64,000 nt of DNA from Stutzerimonas stutzeri TS44 (GCA_000263395.1 AJXE01000008.1:1-64000); one strand, 5' to 3'. Shown: positions 8,297 through 16,049, numbered from the stretch's first letter. Numbers and translations: made by a program. Notes: generated by a model not told the origin, from the sequence alone.

Positions 8297-10576
8297 TCAG
8301 GCATGGACGGCCCCCTGTGCATCGGCCTGCTGTTCCTGAGTTTTGGCCGCGATCTCAGAATCGTCTGAGTATGCTTCTCGCATCATCATCTTGTAGTGAG
8401 CCAAATGCCCGGATTTGACGAAGATCGCCTTGAAGATATTCAGGTAGCTTTCCACCATTGCATCGTCGACAGCGACATACAGGTCATCGTGTGCGAAGTG
8501 GGAACCATCGTTGACCCATGAAAAAAGCGATCGGCATATGACCTTCTCACGCCCCTCGAACAGGTTGCAGATGTCGTCGGTATCGGTTCCACCGAGGATC
8601 TTGAAGTAGTTTTCAAGAATGCGTCTGAGGGTGTTCTGGATTGAAAGGTTGGATCGGTCGGCCCGTCGTACCTCCGCCCACAGCATTTCGTATGAGGTGA
8701 CTATCGGGTTGCTTGTGTGGGCCTCTACTCTTGAAGAGTGGTGGGATTTTCGGACGACCCAGAAGGTTTCCTCGCTGCGCATCGCGTTTCTATCAGTGCG
8801 CCGGGCGTTGAAGCTCACTTCCTTGTGGAAGTAGACGTTATGGGTCAGTACGAAAACCTGTTTGATGTGACCGGTTCCTTGGCGCACCTCATCGAACAGC
8901 GCCTTGATCAGGCTGCTAACGATGAAGAGGATGTCGCTATCCAGACTCGACACAGGATCGTCGAAGACCACTATACGGTCAGTCGTCACGCCGCTTTCCG
9001 AATCGCTGCCTTTGAGCAGATGGTAAAAATAGAGGAAGGTGACGAAGGTACGTTCGCCTTCGCTCAAGGTTTCCTTCGCATCCATACCATCCGGTCGCCG
9101 CAGCACATAGGCGGTACCGCTATCTGCCTTGGCTAGGGAGAAACCATGAAAACCGAACGAGGCTAGCAAGGTATTTATTGCATCGATGGTCGGCTGGATG
9201 CTGGTGGTCGCACGCTCCAGCTCAGCTATTTCTTTCTCCACCTGACGCCGGTCTGCTTCCGCCGCTTCGATCTTTCCGTTCAAGGCAGTGATCGCGCCCA
9301 CCAACCCTCGCTTCTTCGTCGAGTAATCCTGCAATGCGGGCGCCAGCTCGATGGCGACGATGTGTTTCCACACCTGGCTTGCCAATTGCTGCTTTTCTTT
9401 GCCCAGATTAGCTACCGTAGCGTTGTGTGACTCGATCTGCTCGTTGGCAAGCGCCAGTGCCTGGGAGATCGCGCCCAGAGCGTCAGCCAGAGGTTCCAGT
9501 GCAATGAGCTGGCTTGGCTCGCGTTGCTTATCGGCAAGATGCTGACGATTGAGGGCAATCCGAGAAGCCAGCAGCGCCACTTCTGTCTTCAGTGTTTCCG
9601 CATCGAGGAATCGGGAAGGCGCATTAAGGATCTCGGACAATTGCGCCAAAAGGTGATCGGCCGCCGCGGCATAGGTCTTAGCCAGTTCATCAATGGCACG
9701 ACTGTCATCCAGAAACGTTTCGTCGAAATAGGCCTCCAGACTGGCCGCGAACGAGGCTTCTGTGGCTTGCTGGCAGAAAGGGCAGACTCCTGTCGCCTCA
9801 TCGAAGTAAGCCCGGCCCTGCCGCACCCAATCGCTGTTGCCCAGCGCCTTGATCATTGCCGCGATATCGACATCTTCCCGGCCCAGAACGCGCTTGCTCA
9901 GGATCGGATTCGATTCGTGGGACAACAGCGCATCGAACGAAGGCAATACGACGCGGGGCTCCAACATAGGTGAGGGGCCAAAAATGGTCTTGGCTTTCTC
10001 CTGGAGATCGGCCAACGAAACCAATGCTGCAGAATTCCCAGCATGCTCCTGCAGCACACGGACCTTGAAGTTCTCGGCATTGTTGCGTACGCCCTGGAAT
10101 GCCAAAGCGAATGCACTATCGTGCTTTTTTTTCTGGGCCCAGCATGTCTCCTGAAACCAAGCCTCGAGATCGGCGAGTTCTTTGCGTTTTCCTCCCAGAC
10201 CATCCAGCCCTTCTAGAGTCTCCCTCAGACTGCTGATGCGTCCACTACAGCTACCGGACTCCTGTTTGAGTGCCGCGATCTTGGCAACATTCTCGACGTT
10301 CTTTTCACCGAGGGTGAAGATGCCTTTGAGCTCTGCGGAAGGGCCGAAATTACGTGCAACGAAGTCGCGGTTGTAGACCATAGCCTGAAGGGGCACGCCG
10401 CTCTTCCAGCCAACATGGCAACTCGGATAACGAGTGGGGTTGTCGATCACCCTGGAAATTGTGGTTTTGCCACACCCATTGGCACCGTAGATAAAGTTGA
10501 ACTTCGTCAGCCCATCAAGCGCTTGTACCTCTTGTCCATACGAAGCCACCCCCACTATCCGTATTGACTCAATCAT
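8297..10576 (-). CDS. Zn-hook AAA ATPase, candidate RloC-type anticodon nuclease
   Basis: A 759-residue ABC/SMC-type ATPase of the AAA_13 group. Walker A is GANGCGKTT (31-39). A CPFC motif (265-268) sits between coiled coils, as in the Rad50-like zinc hook. The signature TLSEGERTF and Walker B RIVVFDDPVSSLDSD lie in the last third. The C-terminal domain has R651-x3-E655 and a histidine at 693, the Arg-x3-Glu...His layout of the PrrC/RloC anticodon-nuclease site. RloC proteins cut tRNA anticodons after DNA damage. Start ATG 10576 has AGGGAGAGAGG upstream. It is first in the operon. An AAA_13 protein with another effector remains possible. Confidence 0.68.
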   Translation of the reverse strand: MIESIRIVGVASYGQEVQALDGLTKFNFIYGANGCGKTTISRVIDNPTRYPSCHVGWKSGVPLQAMVYNRDFVARNFGPSAELKGIFTLGEKNVENVAKIAALKQESGSCSGRISSLRETLEGLDGLGGKRKELADLEAWFQETCWAQKKKHDSAFALAFQGVRNNAENFKVRVLQEHAGNSAALVSLADLQEKAKTIFGPSPMLEPRVVLPSFDALLSHESNPILSKRVLGREDVDIAAMIKALGNSDWVRQGRAYFDEATGVCPFCQQATEASFAASLEAYFDETFLDDSRAIDELAKTYAAAADHLLAQLSEILNAPSRFLDAETLKTEVALLASRIALNRQHLADKQREPSQLIALEPLADALGAISQALALANEQIESHNATVANLGKEKQQLASQVWKHIVAIELAPALQDYSTKKRGLVGAITALNGKIEAAEADRRQVEKEIAELERATTSIQPTIDAINTLLASFGFHGFSLAKADSGTAYVLRRPDGMDAKETLSEGERTFVTFLYFYHLLKGSDSESGVTTDRIVVFDDPVSSLDSDILFIVSSLIKALFDEVRQGTGHIKQVFVLTHNVYFHKEVSFNARRTDRNAMRSEETFWVVRKSHHSSRVEAHTSNPIVTSYEMLWAEVRRADRSNLSIQNTLRRILENYFKILGGTDTDDICNLFEGREKVICRSLFSWVNDGSHFAHDDLYVAVDDAMVESYLNIFKAIFVKSGHLAHYKMMMREAYSDDSEIAAKTQEQQADAQGAVHA

Positions 10577-11169
10577 TCGCCTCTCTCCCTAGGCAATCGG
10601 TGCCAATCTCTGGCCGGCTATTCGTTATATAGCTTGCAATGTCATTCGAATAGAGTGAGTGAAAGACTAGACCAGTCGAGGTCTAGTGATCTATTCCGGA
10701 GGCGCACGCTGGATATGGGCGATTTGGCGGAGAGTTCTGTCGTCACGAGGGTGTATTTGGCTAGTTCGGCAAAGGCGCCCCAGTGAGCGCTTGTGGCGGC
10801 TCAGTGGTTTTTGCAGGACTGCCACCGACATTCTGCGGTAATCGAGAGCAGCCACGGTGGCTACAGAGCGAAGTCTCGATGACCTATCAGTGAGGTGCTG
10901 GTGGATTAGCTGAGTGCGGCATAGGGATATTAAATTTCCCGGGTGGTATTGCGGGATTTTCAGCTCAATAGGGCGGTGTAGCTAGTAGGCCTGGGGCGAG
11001 TTCAATTGTCAGAAGCTGCGGCTAGAGATGAGTTGTAAATCAGGGGGACAGGTAGGGCCTTTTGTTCTGGCCGGTACACGTCCTGGTACTACGGCTACGT
11101 GAAGGGCTGTCACGCAATCTAAAGGCGTTCACCTGAAAGACACTGCTGGCTCAGCCAGCGCAAAGCGGC
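10577..11169. other. Non-coding stretch upstream of the rloC-jet operon
   Basis: About 590 bases with no open frame that has a start and ribosome binding site on either strand. The AT-rich part near 10,615-10,660 (TATATAAC on the minus strand) is a plausible promoter region for the operon. A short perfect palindrome (GCTGGCT-C-AGCCAGC, 11,146-11,160) lies just downstream of the RES gene, without a T-run. Nothing else is recognised. Confidence 0.4.
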
Positions 11170-11661
11170 TCAGACCTTAACGAGGCGCGTATCCAGGCCG
11201 AAGCGGTCTTGGCTGATCATTCGATACCTGCCCTCGGCCAGCTCGCGACTGACAAGCAAGTTCCAAGAGTGGCGAGTGACGGCGGATGGGATCAGTACGA
11301 ACGGATGCTCGGCCAGCAGGGCGTCTGCAAATTTCTGCTGGTTAGGTGAAGCGGATGCACTCGTCAGCCAGATAGGATTGGGAACATCTTCAGGCTGTAC
11401 GACCTTGATAAGGCTTTGATCGAGCACTTCGAAGCATGTGAGCACATGCGCAACCGTATCCAACGCATCGAAGCCGACATGCGCCGCCACCTCCAGGATG
11501 GCGGTTGAGGGATCTGCCGATGCGTATACAACGTTTCGCCCCGGAGCGTTCCAGCGGCCACCCAGCTTGTGGGCACCAATGCCACTGTCCCAGGTGTCCT
11601 TGTAGACCTCACGGTCGAGGCGCCATGCGTACCATGAGCCAGACCAGGGAAATGGGTTCAC
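11170..11661 (-). CDS. RES-domain toxin
   Basis: A 163-residue RES-family toxin. The diagnostic residues are visible: WYAWRL (Arg) near the N-terminus, GGRWN, YASADPSTAILE (Glu of the RES triad) and PSAVTRHSWNLL (Ser region). RES toxins degrade NAD+ and stop growth when the antitoxin is lost. The gene overlaps the upstream Xre/DUF2384 antitoxin by 4 nt (ATGA), the usual antitoxin-first order. Start ATG 11661. Typical family length and no disruption, so the pair looks functional. Confidence 0.88.
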   Translation of the reverse strand: MNPFPWSGSWYAWRLDREVYKDTWDSGIGAHKLGGRWNAPGRNVVYASADPSTAILEVAAHVGFDALDTVAHVLTCFEVLDQSLIKVVQPEDVPNPIWLTSASASPNQQKFADALLAEHPFVLIPSAVTRHSWNLLVSRELAEGRYRMISQDRFGLDTRLVKV

Positions 11662-12128
11662 TGATAGACCCCGTACTCAATGCGTTCCAGATAGTCCTCG
11701 ACTGCCTGAAACCCCACTGGGTTGTCGATAACGTCCAGCGGCACGTCACCGTCCAGATACTTGCAAGGGCGCCCTAGCCATTCTTCGGCCAGCTTTTGGG
11801 TGCCGAATACATTGATCGCGTGCTCCAGCACCTTCGCGTACTGGAAGGCCACGGCGCTCTGTTGGGAGTTGAGGTGTGCTGGTTGCTTGCTGCCCTGGCG
11901 CTGAATCGTCCTGATGGACTTGCCCACAATGCGACTCATGATCTTCTTCGTCGAATACAGATCAGAAATCGCAAGCATGTCTTGCACGTCTTTCAGGTTG
12001 AAGCCTTTGACCGTGAGCCTGTAGACCATGACCGGACTGAGCTGGTCAGAGTCACTTTGGAAAAGGTATTCCGTTGGCCTACGGGCGGCGGGTGCTGCCT
12101 TGCGGGTGCGAGTGTCGGCGGAAACCAT
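11658..12128 (-). CDS. Xre/MbcA/ParS-type antitoxin (DUF2384)
   Basis: A 156-residue antitoxin partner of the RES toxin. The N-terminal half carries a helix-turn-helix-like region. The C-terminal DUF2384 toxin-binding domain is recognisable in AINVFGTQKLAEEWLGRP, then DVIDNPVGFQAVEDYLERIEYGVY. The start is ATG 12128, because GGAGG lies 7-8 nt upstream; an in-frame ATG at 12152 would overlap the ribosome binding site. Such antitoxins bind their own promoter, so the region just upstream is the likely operator. Translationally coupled to the toxin. Confidence 0.87.
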   Translation of the reverse strand: MVSADTRTRKAAPAARRPTEYLFQSDSDQLSPVMVYRLTVKGFNLKDVQDMLAISDLYSTKKIMSRIVGKSIRTIQRQGSKQPAHLNSQQSAVAFQYAKVLEHAINVFGTQKLAEEWLGRPCKYLDGDVPLDVIDNPVGFQAVEDYLERIEYGVYQ

Positions 12129-12160
12129 AGCGTATTCCTCCAGATGCGACATATGACATT

Positions 12161-12185
12161 ATTGTAGCGTCATTTGGCGCGTCAT
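12161..12185 (-). promoter_or_regulatory. Candidate promoter/operator of the RES-Xre module
   Basis: On the minus strand, TACAAT (complement of 12,161-12,166) fits a -10 box about 33 nt before the antitoxin ATG. Two direct ATGACGC copies precede it, and ATGTCATATGTCG follows. The repeats could be Xre operator half-sites. No good -35 hexamer was found, so this is tentative. Confidence 0.35.
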
Positions 12186-12469
12186 GCGGCAGGTAAGTGC
12201 CTGGCGTCTGGTATCGCTCTGTTCGTGGTCTGAATCGATTGTGCGCATTCCTGACGCCCCATTCCGGGTGCTCGTTCCCGACTTGCGCAGTTGAGCTGCT
12301 CGGGTGAGTTTTCGTCCACCGGCAGCAATGGCTGGGTAGACGCGTTCGTTACCTCTCTCGAGCCTGCTCGCTCTTTGCTATGCTGCCGGTCTACGCTGCG
12401 GGATTTAGTTGGCAGCGGCCTGCCGCCTCCCCTTGCGGACACCTCATCCAACCGTCTTCTGGAGTCGCG

Positions 12470-12715
12470 ATGAAACATCATGTAGTGATCGAAGACTGGG
12501 AAGGCGATGGCGCCATTCGCCTTCCCGACGACGTTCTGCAGGAAATGGGAGTCGATGTTGGTAGCACGCTCTACCTGCTCGAGGAGTATGTAGGCACCAC
12601 CCGTTGCCTGGTACTCAGTAAGACTCTGCGCATCCCTGATCGCGTTGATGAACTGGTTGGCCACTGGGAGTCCTTCGGCAAGATCGCAAGCGACTTGGGC
12701 TCCAAGGATGGATGA
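12470..12715 (+). CDS. AbrB/MazE-like DNA-binding protein (antitoxin-like)
   Basis: An 81-residue protein. The segment GAIRLPDDVLQEMGVDVGST matches the swapped-hairpin AbrB/MazE/SpoVT pattern (x-LP-x2-hLxxhGhxxG). Start ATG 12470 with CTGGAG about 6 nt upstream. Proteins of this size usually act as antitoxins or transition-state regulators. The next frame (12,708) overlaps its stop by 8 nt, as a toxin gene would, but it is very short. The family assignment is moderate; the role is inferred. Confidence 0.6.
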   Translation: MKHHVVIEDWEGDGAIRLPDDVLQEMGVDVGSTLYLLEEYVGTTRCLVLSKTLRIPDRVDELVGHWESFGKIASDLGSKDG

Positions 12716-12845
12716 GCTGCTTCCAGCTCCCGAGGATTACTCCGCCGCATGGCGACTGACCTCAACCAAGTTCCAACGGCAGGACGAAGCCCGGCGAGCT
12801 AGTGGTCAAAAACCGAGAATACAGATTTCGTGTTTTGTGCCTTAG
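12708..12845 (+). CDS. Short overlapping ORF, possibly a truncated partner
   Basis: A 45-codon frame (MDELLPAPEDYSAAWR...) beginning inside the end of the AbrB-like gene, suggesting translational coupling. Its charged, proline-containing N-terminus looks like coding sequence. It stops after ISCFVP, only about 125 bases before the tRNA fragment that marks the junction with the integrative element. It may be a naturally small protein or the stump of a gene cut by integration or a frameshift. I do not recognise the family. Confidence 0.4.
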   Translation: MDELLPAPEDYSAAWRLTSTKFQRQDEARRASGQKPRIQISCFVP

Positions 12846-12970
12846 GTAACAGCCCTTAGGTAGCGTCAAGAGCCATAAACTGTAGACAGCGACACAGGGC
12901 AAAAGCCTTGATTCACGGCACTTAGAGACGTTCAAGAGCATTACTAGTCAACCAAGATTCCTGTACCGCA

Positions 12971-13019
12971 TTGGCCTCCGAAGGAGGGGTCGTGGGTTCG
13001 AATCCCGCCGGATGCGCCA
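12971..13019 (+). other. Truncated tRNA-Arg(CCG) 3' half, attachment-site remnant
   Basis: The sequence holds a CT-CCG-AA anticodon loop, a T-arm (GTGGG-TTCGAAT-CCCGC), the 3' acceptor strand CGGATGC, discriminator G and an encoded CCA. There is no matching 5' acceptor (GCATCCG) or D-arm upstream, and the 3' anticodon stem is altered, so it is not a working tRNA. Integrases that use tRNA 3' ends leave such fragments. It sits 167 bases before the integrase start, with a tRNA-type terminator between. Confidence 0.75.
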
Positions 13020-13064
13020 AATACCTGTTTCTACCTGTCTCCAGCAGTCTACGAAACACCCTGA

Positions 13065-13087
13065 AAAGCCCGCCCCGTGCGGGCTTT
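13065..13087. terminator. Rho-independent terminator after the tRNA fragment
   Basis: AAAGCCCGC-loop-GCGGGCTTT followed by CTT. This is a 9-bp stem with A/T flanks that works in both directions and is typical of sequence downstream of Pseudomonas tRNA genes. Confidence 0.7.
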
Positions 13088-13134
13088 CTTGTTTCTGGCT
13101 GTATCTACCTGTCTACCCCTAGCGCTTCCCGCCG

Positions 13135-13185
13135 TGTATGCCAGCTTGTATGCTGGCCGAAAATTCGAACCGAGGCATACAAGGG
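13135..13185. other. Candidate integrase arm-type sites, left end
   Basis: Two close copies of TGTATGC (TGTATGCCAGCTTGTATGC, 13,135-13,153) and an inverted copy GGCATACAAGG (13,174-13,184) sit just before the integrase start. Nearly identical units recur at 22,514-22,533 and 22,688-22,699 at the other end of the element. Arm-type integrase binding or excisionase sites are the natural reading; integrase autoregulation is also possible. Confidence 0.5.
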
Positions 13186-14421
13186 ATGAAGCGCAGCGAT
13201 ATCAAGCGCCGCCCGCTGGCGGATACCACCCTGGCTGGGCTGGAGCCAGAGCAGACGGCCTACAGGGAACATGACGGCCAGGGGCTTTACTTCCGGGTTA
13301 AGCCCAACGGCGGGAAGTCATGGGAGCTGAGGTACAAGAAACCTGACGGGAAGTGGTCATGGATCGGCCTAGGGAGCTACCCCACCGTTGGCGGATCGGT
13401 AGCCCGTGCCAAGGCTGCTGAGCTGCGGGCGGACGCCAGTGAGGGAAAGAACCCCATCACCACGAAGCAAGCCCGTCAGGCTTCATCCCTGGAGGCCGCT
13501 GGGCACACATTCGAGACGCTGGGCCGCGAGTGGATCGAGATTCGCCGGCCCGGCTGGGCCGACAGCACAGCGAAACGAACCATTGGTGCGCTGGAGCTGC
13601 ATGCCTTCCCGGCGTTCGGCAAGCGCCCCTTCGCCGAGATAACGCCCATCGAGTGGATGGAGTTCCTGCGTGGCATGGAGAAGCTGGGCATTGTCGAGCA
13701 GATGGGCCGGGTGCGCCGATCCTGCAAGGAAATCTATGACCTTGCCCGCGTCACAGGCCGCGCAGTGCACAACCCCCTGGACGGACTGAGCCGCTTTCTC
13801 CAAACCAAGCCGGCCGAGAACTATGCGCACGTTTCGGCAAAGGAGCTGCCCGCCCTGCTGCGCTCGATCAGCGCCTATCCGCACGCTGATGACCTGCGCC
13901 ACGGCCTGCGATTACTCATGCTCACCGGCGCCCGCCCCAGCGAACTGAGGGAAGCCACCTGGAGCGAGTTCGACCGCGAGGCCGGCCTATGGGTGGTGCC
14001 TGCCGAACGCATGAAGAAGCGGAGAACACACACCGTCCCGCTTTCGCGCCAGGCCCTCGAAGCGCTCAAGGCGTTGCATGCCATCACCGGGGCTTATCCA
14101 TTGTTGTTCCCTGGCCGGAACGACCGCACCAAGCCGCGCAGCAACATGGCCTTCAACATGGCGCTTCGCCGCATGGGTTACGAAGGCCGGCAGACAGCCC
14201 ACGGCTTCCGCCACATTGCTTCGACCACGCTGCGCGAACACGGCTTCGCCAAGGAGCATGTTGAGGCGCAGCTATCCCATGCGGAGGATGGAGTGGCCGG
14301 CGTCTACAACAAGGCCATCTACCTGGAGCAGCGGCGCACCATGATGCAGTGGTATGCCGATTATCTGGACGGACTGGAGAATGGAACGGTAGTGCAAGCC
14401 CAGTTCGGAAAGGCGGTTTGA
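13186..14421 (+). CDS. int: P4-type tyrosine integrase
   Basis: A 411-residue site-specific recombinase. It has an N-terminal arm-binding DUF4102-like domain (QGLYFRVKPNGGKSWELRYK), a core-binding SAM-like domain, and a catalytic domain with R250 (TGARPSE), H339-x2-R342 (HGFRH), H365 (LSHA) and nucleophile Y374 (GVYNKA). All catalytic residues are present. The start is ATG 13186 (MKRSDIKRR), since earlier in-frame starts run into the arm-site repeats. Its position beside a tRNA-Arg 3' fragment fits integration into that tRNA gene. It belongs to the element ending near 22.7 kb. Confidence 0.93.
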   Translation: MKRSDIKRRPLADTTLAGLEPEQTAYREHDGQGLYFRVKPNGGKSWELRYKKPDGKWSWIGLGSYPTVGGSVARAKAAELRADASEGKNPITTKQARQASSLEAAGHTFETLGREWIEIRRPGWADSTAKRTIGALELHAFPAFGKRPFAEITPIEWMEFLRGMEKLGIVEQMGRVRRSCKEIYDLARVTGRAVHNPLDGLSRFLQTKPAENYAHVSAKELPALLRSISAYPHADDLRHGLRLLMLTGARPSELREATWSEFDREAGLWVVPAERMKKRRTHTVPLSRQALEALKALHAITGAYPLLFPGRNDRTKPRSNMAFNMALRRMGYEGRQTAHGFRHIASTTLREHGFAKEHVEAQLSHAEDGVAGVYNKAIYLEQRRTMMQWYADYLDGLENGTVVQAQFGKAV

Positions 14422-14450
14422 TAATGCCTACCCTGCCCACCCGGAAATGC

Positions 14451-14573
14451 GGTGTTCTTGGTGTTCTTGGTGTTCCTAAATTGCTGAAAGCCAGCAATTA
14501 CGGGGCCTGTAGCGAAGGAACACAAACGCCGTACAGATGGAACACTTGGTGTTCAGAACACCTATGGTGTTCC
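14451..14573 (+). repeat. Left 123-bp iteron cluster (GGTGTTC motifs)
   Basis: Three GGTGTTC units at 9-nt spacing (14,451, 14,460, 14,469) begin the cluster. GGAACAC (14,517), GGAACAC (14,539), GGTGTTC (14,548), GAACACC (14,556) and GGTGTTC (14,566) follow. The whole 123 bp is matched in inverted orientation by 22,019-22,141; I count 108 identities, with the first 30 and last 35 positions identical. Two further copies lie at 14,693 and 14,717. Likely replication-initiator or repressor binding sites. Confidence 0.85.
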
Positions 14574-14665
14574 TCGAAAATGGAGCGGAGCCCCGCTCTT
14601 GTCCTGATGGCCGAGCATTTGGACGCCGCTTCGCGGGGTCAGGCGCTGGGCGCGGGGATGAACAA

Positions 14666-15460
14666 GTGACCGGCGACGGCCTGAGCTTGTACGGTGTTCC
14701 CGGAGCGTTTGAGAGCGGAACACAGCTTGTCGAAATTCGCGCGCGAATGGCGGGCCACTCGGATTTTGAGCGGTGCGAGCGGCTAGTAGACGCGGCGCTG
14801 GCGATCATGGCCCGGTGCCTGCCGTGGCTGACCGACGAGGGCGCTAGCGACCTCTGCTGTGCCGCCTATCTCAAGACGGATTCAATCAGTCAGAACGTGG
14901 CCTATGCATCGCCGGCACGCCTGGCAGATGAAGTTATGACCGCTGCCGGCATGTTCGACGCCGCTGATATGCCGGCTATTGCTGCGTTTGCTTTCGCATG
15001 CGCCGCACACGCGCTGCGAGCACTGGAAGACTGGTTGCAAGGCGATGCGGGTGATGAACTTGATGGGGTCAGCCTGTTTCGTGCGTACATGGCGGAGATA
15101 GACGGATGCGTAAGCAGCGCCGCTATTGGCTTGTCGCCTGATGAGGATGATGAGTGCAATGCGCTAGGCACCGCCGCTGCCTATGCATCAAACCTGGCTG
15201 CCGACAAGGCAAATGGACTCCTGAGCGCGATCGCCAGGCGTGGCAGCGACGGCACAGAGGAGCGTGATCGTCTGATAGCCATCAAAGCCTGCGAGCTGCT
15301 TATTAGCGGCACCAAGCTGCACAACCTAATCGGCAAACTTCGCCAATGGCAGGCACGCGAAACGGGCGAGGCCCTGACAAAGCCGGCTATGAAGGCCGTC
15401 CTTCTGCGAAAACTGCCTTGGCTCTGGCCTGATTCAGTGCGGGTTAACCAGCTCAAATAG
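14666..15460 (+). CDS. Hypothetical protein, element cargo
   Basis: A protein of about 264 residues with no family I recognise. It is mostly helical and alanine-rich, has no signal peptide or long membrane segment, and ends in a basic region (TKPAMKAVLLRKLPWLWPD...). The start is uncertain. GTG 14,666 has GGGG about 10 nt upstream, ATG 14,747 is shorter, and the frame is open back to 14,537 inside the iteron cluster. It sits between the integrase and the regulator operon, where satellite elements often carry accessory genes, so a defence or host-fitness role is conceivable but unsupported. Confidence 0.6.
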   Translation: MTGDGLSLYGVPGAFESGTQLVEIRARMAGHSDFERCERLVDAALAIMARCLPWLTDEGASDLCCAAYLKTDSISQNVAYASPARLADEVMTAAGMFDAADMPAIAAFAFACAAHALRALEDWLQGDAGDELDGVSLFRAYMAEIDGCVSSAAIGLSPDEDDECNALGTAAAYASNLAADKANGLLSAIARRGSDGTEERDRLIAIKACELLISGTKLHNLIGKLRQWQARETGEALTKPAMKAVLLRKLPWLWPDSVRVNQLK

Positions 15461-15495
15461 TAAAGCGAAGCTCCCGGCGCATAATCCTGATCCGT

Positions 15496-15535
15496 AGCGT
15501 TCTCCCCGCATAACTCAGCGACTACGGGAAACGCT
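15496..15535. promoter_or_regulatory. Inverted repeat upstream of the regulator operon
   Basis: AGCGTTCTCCCCG (15,496-15,508) and CGGGAAACGCT (15,525-15,535) form an imperfect inverted repeat across the 77-base leader and ribosome binding site of the next gene. A likely operator for one of the AlpA/XRE-type regulators, or an mRNA hairpin. Confidence 0.45.
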
Positions 15536-15537
15536 CC

Positions 15538-15771
15538 ATGACCACACAAGCCCACCCGGCAGCCAACCCACTGCCGTTCTCTCCTTCCGATCTGCTCACG
15601 GCTGACCAAGTAGCCGCCGCCCTCGGCCTCTCGCATCGCACCCTTGCCGCCTGGCGCAGCACTCGCCGAGGTGGCCCCGCCTGGGTCAAGTGTGGGTCGG
15701 CGGTGCGCTATCGCCGCCAGGATGTGGCCGCCTGGCTGGAAAGCCAGACCCGTGCGGGTAATCGGGCATGA
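15538..15771 (+). CDS. Excisionase-like HTH DNA-binding protein
   Basis: A 77-residue MerR-like HTH_17 protein: LLTADQVAAALGLSHRTLAAWR, then a basic wing (VRYRRQDVAAWLES). This is the fold of excisionases and AlpA-type regulators. ATG 15538 is preceded by ACGGGAAACGCTCC. It opens a tightly packed operon (ATGA overlap with the next gene) that runs to the primase. Probable role: control of integration/excision or of the element's promoters; excisionase versus repressor cannot be decided from sequence. Confidence 0.72.
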   Translation: MTTQAHPAANPLPFSPSDLLTADQVAAALGLSHRTLAAWRSTRRGGPAWVKCGSAVRYRRQDVAAWLESQTRAGNRA

Positions 15772-16049
15772 AGGCCGTGCCGATGACCGGCAAGAAAACC
15801 GCAGCGCCTGGCGGCCCGCTCCCGCTCGACCCCGCCACCACCCTAATTCGCATGCCCGAAGTCGTGGCAATCGTCGGTCTGGCGCGCCCGACGATTTACA
15901 AGCTGATGAAACAGGCAGACAGCGACTTTCCCCAGCCGGTGAAGCTGAGCAACAGCACTGCGCGGGGTGCGCCGGTCGCGTGGGTGCTGGCCGAGGTGCA
16001 ATCCTGGGTAAAAAGCCGGATCGCTGCCCGTGGGAGTGCTGCCGCATGA
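15768..16049 (+). CDS. AlpA-family phage regulatory protein
   Basis: A 93-residue AlpA-like protein: LIRMPEVVAIVGLARPTIYK, then FPQPVKL and VAWVLAEVQSWVKSR. AlpA of P4-like elements activates integrase/excision functions and binds near att. The ATG at 15768 overlaps the previous stop (ATGA); a second ATG at 15,783 could also serve. Two adjacent HTH genes suggest a division into excisionase and transcription regulator. Confidence 0.82.
   Translation: MKAVPMTGKKTAAPGGPLPLDPATTLIRMPEVVAIVGLARPTIYKLMKQADSDFPQPVKLSNSTARGAPVAWVLAEVQSWVKSRIAARGSAAA

Noticed and set aside
12182..12664. 160-codon minus-strand frame covering the AbrB-like gene
   Set aside because: The plus-strand gene has a ribosome binding site and AbrB pattern; the minus-strand product resembles no protein and changes character midway.
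12971..13019. A functional tRNA-Arg gene
   Set aside because: No 5' acceptor strand or D-arm is present and the 3' anticodon stem does not pair, so it is a fragment.
14451..14573. CRISPR array
   Set aside because: Units are 7-9 bases, unevenly spaced and in both orientations; no spacers or cas genes.
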